Translations under genes and position numbers: made by a program | Assembly (NCBI GenBank): GCA_002633025.1 | Contig: NMRB01000165.1 | Span: 66,933-130,932 of the forward strand | Length of the DNA stretch: 64,000 nucleotides | Direction: 5' to 3' | Source of the DNA: Notospermus geniculatus | Lineage: Eukaryota; Nemertea; Pilidiophora; Heteronemertea; Lineidae | Notes under the pieces: model-generated | Databases searched by the model: none | What the model was told of the DNA's origin: nothing | The model's input: only the letters and a program-made list of their open reading frames with translations | Shown: positions 10,303-20,156 of the stretch, piece after piece | Position numbering within the stretch: position 1 is the first letter of the stretch | Layout: every line of letters starts with the position of its first letter

Positions 10303-10958
10303 AGGGTGTGTACAAAACTAAGACCTAAGACCTACAAAAGTAAGACCCCCACAGTACAAAACTAAGACCCTGTTATAAAAGTAAGACCCCCACAGTACAA
10401 AACTAAGACCCAGGCGGGACCACTGCAAATGACCTTGACCTTTAACCCCGGAAGTGACCTTGAAAAAAACCTGCAGGAAGGAGCTAACAAGAGGGTCAGT
10501 CATGCCTGACCCTTGTTAGCTCCTTCCTGCAGGGTTTTTTGTGTCCGAGTGGTCAGCGAGGAAGGTGAGAGGTCAAGGATCAAGGTCGTCTTGGTTTCAT
10601 TGGAATATGTTAATAAACAACGGAGATATTCGAGAAAAACCGAAGATTGCCGAAGAGTCCCGAGTGATTCCGAACATTGCCGAGTGCTCCCAAGTGATCA
10701 TCCGCGACTTTGCACCCCTAGCGGAGGAATTTGGAACTAAGATAAGCGAGATACGCCCCCTATTGAGTTCATGACGCCCTCTATTGCCTTCATTTCAGGT
10801 CAAGGTCACTTCCGGGGTTAAAGGTCAAGGTCATTTGCAGTGGTGCCGCATGGGTCTTAGTTTTGTACTGTGGGGGTCTTACTTTTATAACAGGGTCTTA
10901 CTTTCATACAGTGGGGTCTTACTTTTGTAGGTCTTAGTGTTAGTTTTGTAGACACCCT
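10303..10958. mobile_element. Foldback DNA element, 656 bp, with exact 8-bp target duplication
   Basis: The ends are AGGGTGTGTACAAAAC and the reverse complement of AGGGTGTCTACAAAAC, flanked on both sides by atctcccc (10295-10302 and 10959-10966). Arms of about 165 bp carry repeated AAAACTAAGAC / AAAAGTAAGACCCCCACAGT blocks. A second, nested hairpin lies at 10464-10540, built on CTGCAGGAAGGAGCTAACAA. The 8-bp duplication fits a hAT-type transposase acting in trans; the element encodes nothing. Confidence 0.85.
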
Positions 10959-11299
10959 ATCTCCCCATTCCCGAATTATAGTCGGTATAGCATTAATTTT
11001 CCAGCCCTTCCCAGCAATAATTCCACTGTACGGCTGTTTGCCGGAAAATGTCCCAAGGCGTCAAACTTGCCATGCAAAGAGAAAATTCGTGAAAATGACG
11101 AAATGCACCCAGGATGATATTTTTATAAATCTTGCACGATATACTTTGATTTGGTGCAATTTTTCGTTTAAATTCTTGCGGCGTATTTTTACGTCTTGGA
11201 GGTATGTCGGAAATGCGACAATTATCATCCAGGTGGTGAAGATCGATGATGCTGAAAGGAGCCGTCCATCGTCCATCGTCCACCGTCCATTGTCCAGGT

Positions 11300-11700
11300 T
11301 TTCCGAATACCCAAGTATATGGTATACGAAAACACCGGTTAACAATGGCTTCACGGTGGTGAATCCTCGAAATGCCTTTGTCAACTGGCGTTTTCGTATA
11401 CCGTATACTTCTATGTAACGGAAGCCTAAGGCCCCGATTACATAAAAGTATACGGTAAACGAAAACGCCGGTTAACAATGGCTTCACAGTCGCGAATCCT
11501 TTGTGAGGCCTTTGGTAACCGGCGTTTTCGTATACCGTATACTTCTATGTAATCGGGTCCCAGGGCTTCCTTTACATGGAAGTATACGGTATACGAAAAC
11601 GCCGATTGACAATGGCTTCACGGTCATGAATCCTCGGGAAGCCTTTGTTAACAGGCATTTTCGTATACCGTATACTTCTATGTAATGGAAGCCTAAGGAA
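11300..11700. repeat. Three tandem palindromic units, about 115-135 bp each
   Basis: Each unit is a hairpin with arms GTATACGGTATACGAAAACG and its reverse complement around a loop containing AATGGCTTCACGGT..GAATCCT. Units lie at about 11313-11418, 11436-11553 and 11572-11692, joined by short GGAAGCC / GATTACAT linkers. The loops are conserved in one orientation while the arms are self-complementary. Confidence 0.8.
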
Positions 11701-11987
11701 CAAATTTGCTGAGTCCAGGGAAATGCATTGGTATGAGTGTCTAAATAGCTGCGTTTTCTGAATCATAACAACAAATTCAATGACTGAGTCTTCATCTTGA
11801 AATGAAAAACTAAACATTAACATACAGTCTGATACAATAATTTCTGCTGACTGGGTCCTAGATAGTATCGTTGCTGAGATGGCGATAGGATCAGCTATCT
11901 AGCCTTTGCTAAACCGCCGGCTTCAGCTGTTCGTACGTTGGTCTTCGCATCCCTTGGTCATGTCAAGTCTCACTTAAAGCCCAAACA

Positions 11988-12617
11988 CACAGAGAAAAAC
12001 ATCGATCTCATCTCGAGATAAAATGATTCTCCAGCATACTCTTTTCCCTAAAATGAGTTTCTTTTGCAACTCAATACCAGAATGAGACACCAATTTTCTC
12101 CTGCTGATGCCCTCTTGCATTGACTGGAGACAACTGCAACTGGAGTCACATTCTGAAGGACACACCTTCAATTCATGTCAAGTAGAGACAAAATCTACTG
12201 ATTTTGAGTTTTCTCAGTTCTCCAGTCGATGGGACAGGGCATCAGCTGGAGAAAATTGGTGTCTGATTTTGGGGACAACTCAAGTATTTGAAAACAAATC
12301 GAGAGGAAATAAAATCTGCTCCTGTGAGGAGCTCGGTGGTGTAGTGGTTCTGGTCTCCGAATTGTGGTCAGAGGGTCCTGGGTTCGAAACCCACTGGGTG
12401 TGAAACTTTTTTATATGGAGACATAACTTGTATATTTGATTCGAGACAACAGACAATCCGGTGGAAACAGCTGAGATTCATTTTAACCAGTTGGAGACAA
12501 TGTCATCTCAAGTGGAGACCCAGTTATGTTCATTCGAGTAGCAAAAGAAACTCATTTTAGGGACAATAGTTGGAGAATCATTTTATCTCGAGATGAGATC
12601 GATTTTTTTTCTCTGTG
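11988..12617. mobile_element. Foldback element with an internal SINE-like segment
   Basis: Ends CACAGAGAAAAACATCGATC and its reverse complement. The arms share CATCTCGAGATAAAATGATT and CTAAAATGAGTTTCTTTTGC and extend about 90 bp. The interior has GGAGAC/GTCTCC-rich spacer and a tRNA-like segment at 12328-12402. It is absent from the paralogous repeat near 3250, so it inserted there later. Confidence 0.75.
12328..12402 (+). repeat. tRNA-derived SINE head
   Basis: Reads GAGCTCGGTGGTGTAGTGGT ... CCTGGGTTCGAAACCCACTG: A box TGGTGTAGTGG and B box GGTTCGAAACC. Same SINE family as 35487 and 36686. No anticodon arm good enough for a working tRNA. Confidence 0.7.
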
Positions 12618-12690
12618 CAGGGGCGGATCCACGATCTGTGAAAAGAGGGGGCGCGTCCAGGCCACTCACATCAGAAGCCTCCTTAATTTT
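12618..12690 (+). mobile_element. hAT-like element, left end only
   Basis: Begins CAGGGGCGGATCCACG, the terminal repeat also present at the right end of 17057-17288 and, in variant form, at 39790-39805, 42851-42868 and 47434. No matching right end was found before the host repeat resumes, so this copy is truncated. Confidence 0.5.
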
Positions 12691-13379
12691 GACGATTTCT
12701 CGGTCAGACTCAAAGAATTTTACAAAGACTTACCACTGTCAGATTGTATTGTGTCGTTAAAAGATTGAGAAGTTTGGCGCATGACAGGCTCAGGAACTTG
12801 CAATGGATTCTTCAAATACCATGTTTGAGCGAGGATTCCACAACATCGGCCCATGCCATCAACGCATTTAATTTTCTCTCTAACCATGCTAACAATTTCG
12901 AGTATTCCTTCCGTCTCCACTCATTATTCTCATGCCGCCCTTTTGTAATTCACTACTGCTAAGAGAATGTAAACCATTCTTGTACATGTACAAAACAATA
13001 CTTCTACTCTATACTAATATCAGAAAAACTCACCAGATACGTTAGGTAAAGGCTCTATTGGTGCCAAAAGGCTAAACGTTTGTTGATAGGTTAAAAATAA
13101 CCATGGTAACATGATAATCCTGATCCTCATCCTCATATCCCTCGATGGTCCGTTGAAAGATATAAAATACTAGTAAGTGAACTCACGACCTGCCTTCCTG
13201 TTACATCGCTAGCAACGTGTATCATATATATAATGTAAGAGTGTTCGATCTATAAAGATGAAATGGTCCATGTACCATGTGCTCACCTGGGTTAATGTAG
13301 CAGAAGAACAAATGGCAAATGTTAAATCGAAATGTTCCCCCGCAAGCCTTGGGTTTCAGGCACAAAGGGTACCCAGACA

Positions 13380-14400
13380 CCTCGTACCAAGTTAAAAGAT
13401 ATTACATTAGGCCATATAGCCACGAAACGTGCAACTAAATGACAAAATTTTGAACTCTGACCTTGAAAAGTAAGTCAAATCAAAAAACCGTTACGTGTCA
13501 TGTATCCTCATTCGATGCACCGATGATGATAATCGGGTACGATCCAGACGTTAGTATAGAAATTATTGGAATTCGAGTTTTCGTTTTTGACACCTGGTGG
13601 CCAAGCTTAGAATCGAATCGGACTGATACTTGGTGTCGTCGGTAAACATACTTGGCGCTAGGTGGCGATATCGGAGAATATCACCACTGGTATCGGCGCT
13701 AGGTTTCCATCTTGAAAAGTAGTGCGAGCGCGGAGGGAACAGAAGAAATTCTTCTAATTGTTAAGCGGTCACCCCATCACTCGTTTCCTACGCTATCGTT
13801 GAAGATAGGTGTATAAAGGTATAGAGTGATACAAACGTCGGTGGGAGCAGATATAAAGTAATAATAAAGTTATTCTGTTTCATTTTCGACAAGATAAATA
13901 CTGTTTTCTGCAAATAATACCATTTTGAAAAAGAAGTTCGCGTCACGTGATGGACCAGCCCACCGACAATGACGTCAAGATTTTCAAGATGGCGATCTAG
14001 CGCCAATGGCAGTGTTAAAATTTTCGTCCAAGTATCAAAAAATTTCAACGCTGCGTGGAGTATGATCGGTAAACTGACATAGGGCTGTGTATGTACCAAT
14101 TTTCAGGTCAGTAGCCCTAGCAGTTACGAAACGTGCCACCAAAACGCAAAATTCTTAACTTTGACCTAGTAAGTGACCTTGAAAAATATGTCAAATCAAA
14201 AACCCGTTACATATGTTATGTATGCTCATTATATACACCTATGATAAAAATTTTGAGGTGATCCATTTGGTTCAGGAGTTATTGCACTTTTTGTGTTTTT
14301 GCTCAGGTGGCTAAGTCAAGAGTCGAATCGGACCAAAACTTGGTGTCGTAGGTCATATGGCGTAGGGGTATATAGGCCTATGTACCAAGTTTCAGATCAA
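13380..14400. repeat. Two diverged direct repeats
   Basis: 13400-13640 and 14120-14370 share, in the same order, ACGAAACGTGC, CTTGAAAA..GTCAAATCAAAAA, CCGTTAC, a GTAT.CTCATT segment and AGAATCGAATCGGAC / GAGTCGAATCGGACC with TTGGTGTCGT. Roughly 730 bp apart. No coding evidence. Confidence 0.55.
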
Positions 14401-14987
14401 TAGAGAGGATAAGATCTTGAACGCGAACGACAACGTGAACGGGATTGACGTCATTGTCGTTCCCGTGAAAAATTCGCGTATATTTGGTTAAGAAGTGAAT
14501 TACATGTAATCATATCGTGAACGCGATCTAGTGGTTTCAGTAATCGGGCATGCATTGTTCATGTGTCTCGAACATGTGTCTCCGACGCTGAGGTCAGACG
14601 GTTTCACCTTTGCCATCAGCAGGTCCGGATTCTTCCAGCAAAGGGATCGTATATAGGTCATAGTGGTATTCCAGCACATGTCGAATGGAATATTGAAATA
14701 CTAGTACTTTCATGGGTTCATGGGTTCGTGCGCAAATGAAACCAAGGCAACCAAATGAAGTAGGGGCCTACGCGTTCTTGCGCCATCGGAAAACGGCTAT
14801 GACAGAAATACGCGATTTTCACCACTGGTTGCCATGGAAACCGCGATATTTCAAATTGCCCAATGATGCCAAAGTGGCATCAGACGGATTCTGGTACAGG
14901 TGGCCTTGAAGTTATAGAAAATGCAAAAAAATTGCGTCCGGACCCTATTGCAACCTTATGTCCGAAAATCGGGTTTGGCAAACGGAC

Positions 14988-15258
14988 TANCACACGAGTG
15001 CAATTTTGTCTCCGACGTTGCCTCCATAGGAGTTTTCTGTCTCAGCATCCTGTCACCGCACACAGCGCGTCAGCCACCGCACACGATTGCAAATTTGCCT
15101 CATGTAGATGCGGTGTAACGTCATTTCAAACATGTTTGATCTGCGTTGGCGGCAAAAAAATCCGTCTCTGCCTTTGCCTCCGACCACCGCACACGATGAC
15201 ATTTGCACGTAGGAGGCAAAAATCTCCATAGTTCGTGGCAAAATTGCACTCGTGTGCG
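14988..15258. mobile_element. MITE with CACACGAGTGCAATTTTG ends
   Basis: Left CACACGAGTGCAATTTTG (14991-15008) is mirrored by CAAAATTGCACTCGTGTG at 15238-15255. Internal CACCGCACACGAT motifs repeat. The left terminus coincides with the N at 14990, so a few bases are lost there. Confidence 0.7.
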
Positions 15259-15309
15259 GCCCGCTTTATTACCAATCCGAAGCCCTGATTTGCCCTGACC
15301 CAAAATTTT

Positions 15310-15590
15310 AACTACCCTAGGGCTAGGCCTATAGCAAGGCCTAGGCCTAGCTAGGCTAGGCCTCCAATGCCTCCCAGCAGTAGGCCTAGGCATAGCTAGG
15401 CCTACCAAGATGAAGTTACCATAGGTCTCCAAGATGAAGTTACCATAGGCGTACCACCTAACTAGGCCTAGGCCAATTCATTTGTTTTTCTTGTTTGTAG
15501 CCTAGGCATAGGGTGGCCTGAGGCCTAAGACCTAGGCTAATTCATTTTTGTTTCATGTTTTTGTCTAGGGTACCGGTGGGCCTAGGCTAT
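15310..15590. repeat. AGGCCT/CTAGG-rich low-complexity tract
   Basis: Dense in GGCCTAGG, CTAGGC and TAGGCCTA words and near-palindromic throughout. The pair ATGAAGTTACCATAGG is repeated at 15411 and 15433. No coding sign. Confidence 0.7.
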
Positions 15591-15799
15591 GCCTGGCTGC
15601 CTAGTTTGGGTTTGGTAATGATTTTACATGCATTGCAATTTTGCAGATCATCATTCTCATACGGAGGGAGACGCTCGATCGATCGCTCTGCCGAAAGTAA
15701 ATTTGATACGCGCCTAACGTATCCGTGTCCGTATCATCGATACGTCATTTTCATACGGATACGTCATACGTCATGGCGTTGCCGAAAGTCTCTATTGTG

Positions 15800-16036
15800 T
15801 TGCTACATTGTACGCTGCTTGATCGGCAGCATTTACCCGCAGGATAATCACCCGTGGATAACTTTCCTTTGTCTAGCTGCAGGAGGATAAAAGAAAAATT
15901 TAAACAACCTACAGGCCTTGTTTAGCGTTATTCAACTCTTTTCTTCGATCCTCCTGCACGTAAACGCAGGAATGTTAACCGTGTGTGGTTATCCTGTTGG
16001 TAAACGCTGCCGATCAAGCAACGTACAAGGTAGCAA
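15800..16036. mobile_element. Foldback MITE, about 237 bp
   Basis: Ends TTGCTACATTGTACGCTGCT..TGATCGGCAGC..TTTACC, mirrored by GGTAAACGCTGCCGATCAAG..GTACAAGGTAGCAA. An inner GATAA.C / GTTATC and CTGCAGGAGGAT / ATCCTCCTGCA pair extends the hairpin. No target duplication recognised. Confidence 0.75.
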
Positions 16037-16217
16037 GACAATGGTTTTCTAGGCCCTTAACCTGAATAACTATGAATTTACACGCGTGTTGGCCTAATCG
16101 CGCTTCGTTAATACGGCCCGATGGGCAGTATTTATCTTGTTTTCAGCAAGAATATCCAAAAAATAGAGCACAAAAGGAGAGACACAAAATGATATAGGCC
16201 TAATAAAAGGAGTCGTC

Positions 16218-16280
16218 CTCCAAAAATCTCGCAAGTTTTCGACCCCACCCAGGGTCTTCATCAGGCTGGCACTTTCAAGT
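16218..16280 (-). ncRNA. Hammerhead-ribozyme-like core motif
   Basis: On the minus strand CTGATGA (16264-16258) is followed by a 5-bp hairpin GACCC/GGGTC with a short loop, then GAAA (16240-16237). These are the two catalytic boxes and stem II of a hammerhead in the right order. A short, poor stem III (CT..AG) follows. I could not find a convincing stem I, so activity is doubtful. Penelope-like retroelements carry such motifs, so this may mark a decayed one; no Penelope protein is visible nearby. Confidence 0.35.
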
Positions 16281-16601
16281 CGAGCTACCAGAAGTGTAAA
16301 TAAGGTTTTGAGGTTTTCAGCAAGAAAGTGGTGAAAACAAAAACAAGGTATTTCGAAAAAAAGCTGGTCTTTCGAACGTAATACCAGTTTTTTTAGAATT
16401 ACCAAGTTTTTCGCTGGGTTTTCCCCAGTCGGCCTGGTTCCCTGGGCTTGTTCCAACACAATGAGTGAATGTTTATTAAAGGGACTTGGAAAATTATTTC
16501 AAGCTTCGGTTATTACAAAATGATCTTTCATGATAAATTCCCACCGTCAATTCACTTTTTCAATTAAGTGTTAATTACTGGCACCCAGATAAATCAGTCA
16601 T

Positions 16602-16729
16602 CACCACACCATGGAGTATTCACCACGTCACTGGGAACCTCATCGCTGTATGTATTGTATGGAGCGAGCTTGTACTCTATTATGTTGATTAGGTTCCCAG
16701 TGACGTGGTGAACGCTCCATGGTGTGGTG
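16602..16729. mobile_element. Short perfect-arm MITE, 128 bp
   Basis: Arms of about 39 bp: CACCACACCATGGAG.. TTCACCACGTCACTGGGAAC and their inverse, around a loop of about 45 bp. No target duplication stands out. Confidence 0.8.
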
Positions 16730-16799
16730 TAAAAACAGAGACATTTGCCGAAGAAGGCTTCTACCTTCACGAAAAATATCTCCAATGTAGGTTGTGAAG

Positions 16800-17045
16800 C
16801 CCGATCACAAAAAAAATTAAAAAAAGATTAAAAATGGATATGGGAATAGGCTAAGTGTTCATAATTTTCCTAAAATTCCTATTTATTTTTTGAGTTCCTA
16901 AATTTTCTTACTTCTCTCATTTTTGGCCAATTTTCCTAAAAATTCCTAATTTTCTCTTTTTGCTCTGGGCGTCGAGTGCAAAGGCCAACGCCGATATGTC
17001 GTTCATCATGTCTACATGGACCATCTGCTACCAACCTGTTGATGA
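16800..17045. other. A/T-rich stretch with TTCCTAA(A/T) repeats
   Basis: Contains repeated TTTTCCTAAAATTCCTA words that recur at 17505-17590. Probably remnant repeat; no gene seen. Confidence 0.4.
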
Positions 17046-17056
17046 CTTATCTCTCC

Positions 17057-17288
17057 CAGGCATGGATCCAGGGGGACACCTGGCCCGTGCCCCCCCCCCC
17101 CCTCTATTTTTCGGTGACCAACGTTAGCAAAATTGCCTTGTAATTTGTCCCTCAGATTATGGGAAATCAAGCAACGGCCTTCTAGATTTCAACATTTTCT
17201 GAAGGAGACCCCCGCCGTGGCTTCGCGCCTTCTCGGTCCATCCGTGGCCTTCTGTGCCGCCTTTACCGGAATCCTGGATCCGCCCCTG
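17057..17288. mobile_element. Non-autonomous hAT-like element, 232 bp
   Basis: Ends CAGGCATGGATCCAGG and the inverse of CAGGGGCGGATCCAGG. A C-run (about 17090-17102) and CGGTGACCAACGTTAG follow the left end. TCTCC flanks both sides. The interior matches 42626-42868 in opposite orientation, so these are two copies of one family. Confidence 0.65.
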
Positions 17289-17299
17289 TCTCCTACCAT

Positions 17300-18680
17300 G
17301 TCCATCATGAAAGCAAGAACCTGACGTAAATTCATCGTCATCTTAGTGCCTGGAGGATGTGGTGTGGATGTTGAGTGAGTAAGATGTTTGCTGCATGTGA
17401 ACTTCTTGAATGGGCATTAGTCAAACAAAATGCTCTTCCGACGACCATTGGTAAAGTATCAACCACGATATACCAAAGAATTTCAAAAAAATTAAGCGGA
17501 AAGTTCCTAAAATTTCCCCTAAATATTGATGGAAAAATTCCTAATTTTCCTAAAAATAAGTACAAAAGTTCCTAAAATTCCTCCTAAAAAGTGATGGGAA
17601 CTGACTTGACAGCCTGGAATACATGAAAGGTCATTAGAAGAATAACAGAGGATTATTTTTGTCATGTAGTATTACAGTATTACAGCAGCAGTTGACTTCG
17701 TCAAATAGAATAGAAAAAGGGCCCTACGAAGTTCGTCGCCTATGTTTCTGTCATGTCTGTCACATAGGTGTAATATTTTGAGTGTTCCCCATCTGTGGTT
17801 GTTCACATTATATTGTCTGACGGAATAAGCTGCGACTCGACAATAGGGGACACACAGAGAAATGCGCCACTGGGTGAGGTCATAGCCAGTGTTAAGATCA
17901 CACTAACACCTGATCCTGACACCTAACACTCTAGATCACACCAGCTGTGACCTGCTGAGAGGATCAAGGAGTGATCCTGAGATCACATTTAATCCAGGTA
18001 TGATCACTGGTCAGAGCTGGTGTTTGGTGCTAGGATCACACCAGGTGTCACACCAGAATCCCAGCTCAGTGTTGAGGATCAGAACTTTTCAACTCATTTC
18101 CTATTAACTTAACAATTGGTCTCTAGGGAGTTGGACGTCACAACTTTTCACCTCAGCCATCCCTATCTGTATCAAGATCTTTTTTTCGTGCAAGCTCTCC
18201 AACTGTCATCTGAGAGCATTTATATGAGTGAGAGGAAGTTGGCATCATAATGTATGAAGCTGCTAGACACAATGCAAGACTGACTGGAGATATTTCAAAT
18301 TAATACAAAAGGCTTGCCCATAAGAGTAGATGTCTGCATTACACTTTAGATTGTCCAGGTCATGCTGCAGTGTTGGAACTAAGTACATGTACCGTGCTGT
18401 ATTATCTATATGTATGTCCACTCTCAATTCACATGTGTAGGGGGTCCCACAACTCTTTCACTGCTGCCCGTATGTGTTATACAAAGTGTCCTCAGTTAGA
18501 TCGTCCTATGCCTTCAATATTTATTGGCATTTCGATGGTATTAGACAAGCTCTGGTAAAGCTGATTCATATTCAATTAATGCTTGGATAAAACCGCTAAC
18601 AATGAAATGAGGAACAGTTACTGCAGCATTTCACTAATCTAAGATGATATTTGTTTCTGTAGTAGCCCGTCTTACAGATC
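17300..18680. other. Stretch without a supported gene
   Basis: 17880-18090 is rich in GATCACACCAG / GGATCA words that form a weak dispersed hairpin, possibly an old foldback element. I see no splice-bounded coding segment or repeat partner elsewhere. Confidence 0.3.
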
Positions 18681-18688
18681 TTTGGAGC

Positions 18689-18785
18689 TACAGAGCGTCT
18701 CAAAAAAGATGAAACATTTAGTCCAAAGAACGTGGACGAGAGATCAAATCAAAATGGACCTAACATTTATTTGAGACACCCTGTA
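18689..18785. mobile_element. Short mariner-type MITE remnant
   Basis: TACAGAGCGTCTCAAA at left and TTTGAGACACCCTGTA at right resemble the ACAGGGTGTCTCAAA ends of Tc1/mariner MITEs, with TA at both edges. 97 bp. Confidence 0.5.
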
Positions 18786-19126
18786 CTTACCACTTACCAA
18801 AAGGAAGATGTAGTCGAGTCCCTTCTCGAAGCACGCTTTGTCTTAAATATTGCATAGCAGCATTTTTATATGATATGACTGTCGAAGACAATTCAGAGAA
18901 ATAAAATCAATCTCCCATTGAAGAATAAAATAGTCACACATTCGCACGTTCTCTTGCAGCCTGAAAGTTTCTTTAAATTCATTACCTTCCATCTTGATCA
19001 CCTTCCTCTTGCCTTCGTCTTGAATGTGTCCACTTCAAACATTAGAGAATTTTATCGTGATTCTGTGAGGAAGTTTTCTTATTTTAATTGTTTGGTCGGT
19101 CGGCTGTCGCAGGAATGATGTCTAAA

Positions 19127-19358
19127 GTCTGGTTGAACCTAGAGGTGGACCATTGGAATGCCAAGTGAGGAAATGGAACATTCAATTTTGACCACAAGAT
19201 TTTATTTACGTGTGACCCTTATGTAATGAAAACCACATTTTTATTAGGCACAGTCATCTGATTCAATACGCCATAACAAGTAACCGTAATTATGTCACTC
19301 TTGCCACACTCCAACCTCAAACTGCATTCCAATGGTCCACCTGTAGGTTGACCCAGAC
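19127..19358. mobile_element. Inverted-repeat element, 232 bp
   Basis: GTCTGGTTGAACCTAGAGGT and GGACCATTGGAATGC at left are mirrored by GCATTCCAATGGTCC and the inverse of GTCTGGGTCAACCTACAGGT at right. Confidence 0.7.
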
Positions 19359-19395
19359 TATACGTTCATCAAAATAGGGCAAACAGGAAAGAAAT

Positions 19396-19896
19396 ACGCC
19401 ACTCACAACAGAAAAAGGTCTGTTTTAGACAATCACATGTTCAGACTATCCCTATTGCTTTTGGTTCTGTCGTCGGGGTAAATGAATGGCTCTTCCTACG
19501 CTTGGAATGTTTTGAAAAGCCGTTCGTCAGGTACCTCGCTACCAATCATGCCAAATTCTTCTCATTGCGTCCAATCCTTACCTTAGCATTCTCCATAGAG
19601 CGAAGTGTAATGTTTATGTCACTAGTAGGCCTTGTCAACACACTTTTGCTTTTGTCATATTGCTGGCGACAGGTAACTGAACACAGAAAACGTAAAGATC
19701 TCTCAGTTCTAGGCTAATAAAATTGCCTTGGACACAATTTTGCAATTTTGCAGCGTTTATCATCAAAAGAAATTTATCGGTCGCTATCGATTTACCGGCC
19801 GTGTCAAACTTAATAACAACCGCTATTTTTTCAATCCCACAGTGATAACAAACTTAATCAATTAACGTTAGCTTTGTCCATTGTATATTTAGAGGA
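19396..19896. repeat. Dispersed repeat, copy 2 of a pair with 5167-5645
   Basis: Direct-orientation copy that runs up to the N at 19897, where CCAR1 coding sequence begins abruptly. The repeat therefore abuts an assembly break and is not evidence of real adjacency to CCAR1. Confidence 0.7.
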
Positions 19897-19897
19897 A
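19897..19897. other. Single N, likely compressed assembly gap
   Basis: The sequence changes here from dispersed repeat to in-frame CCAR1 exon with no acceptor site. The missing 5' exons of CCAR1 should be at or beyond this point. Similar single Ns are at 14990, 48722, 51705 and 56430. Confidence 0.6.
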
Positions 19898-20156
19898 NTG
19901 GACAGTATGAGCGTGACCGTGACCGACATCATGACAGATCGTCCCGAGGCCCTCGTCAATCATCTGGGCCTGGGCCCCCGCCTCAAGAACGCGAACGTGA
20001 GCGGGAACGTGAAAAAGAACGACGGTCGCCGAGGAAACGCTCCAGATCTCCCAGAGCAAGGTCAAGGTCACCTCGACCACGAAGTCCAGCTCGATCACGA
20101 AGGCCAAGAATCGTGCCAAGATATATGGTCCAAATCCCAAAGATTTCACTTGATAC
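19898..20156 (+). CDS. CCAR1: CCAR1 exon a (5' end cut by gap)
   Basis: Open in frame from the N. It encodes an Asp/Arg-rich run, then ERERERER, then an SR-rich run (SPRKRSRSPRARSRSPR), ending VPRYMVQIPKISLD plus two bases. Donor GTACGT at 20157. The RS repeats are where vertebrate CCAR1 also has them. Confidence 0.9.

Larger units (their letters stand above)
11850..13260. repeat. Dispersed repeat, copy 2 of a pair with 2950-3870
   Basis: The same blocks as at 2950-3870 occur in the same order. After TCTCACTTAAAGCCC this copy is interrupted by a foldback element (11988-12617) and an adjoining hAT-like end (from 12618). It resumes at about 12735 with GTGTCGTTAAAAGA. Confidence 0.7.

Noticed and set aside
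16094-16459. 121-codon minus-strand ORF
   Set aside because: It covers the hammerhead-like motif, but has no reverse transcriptase, GIY-YIG or other domain.
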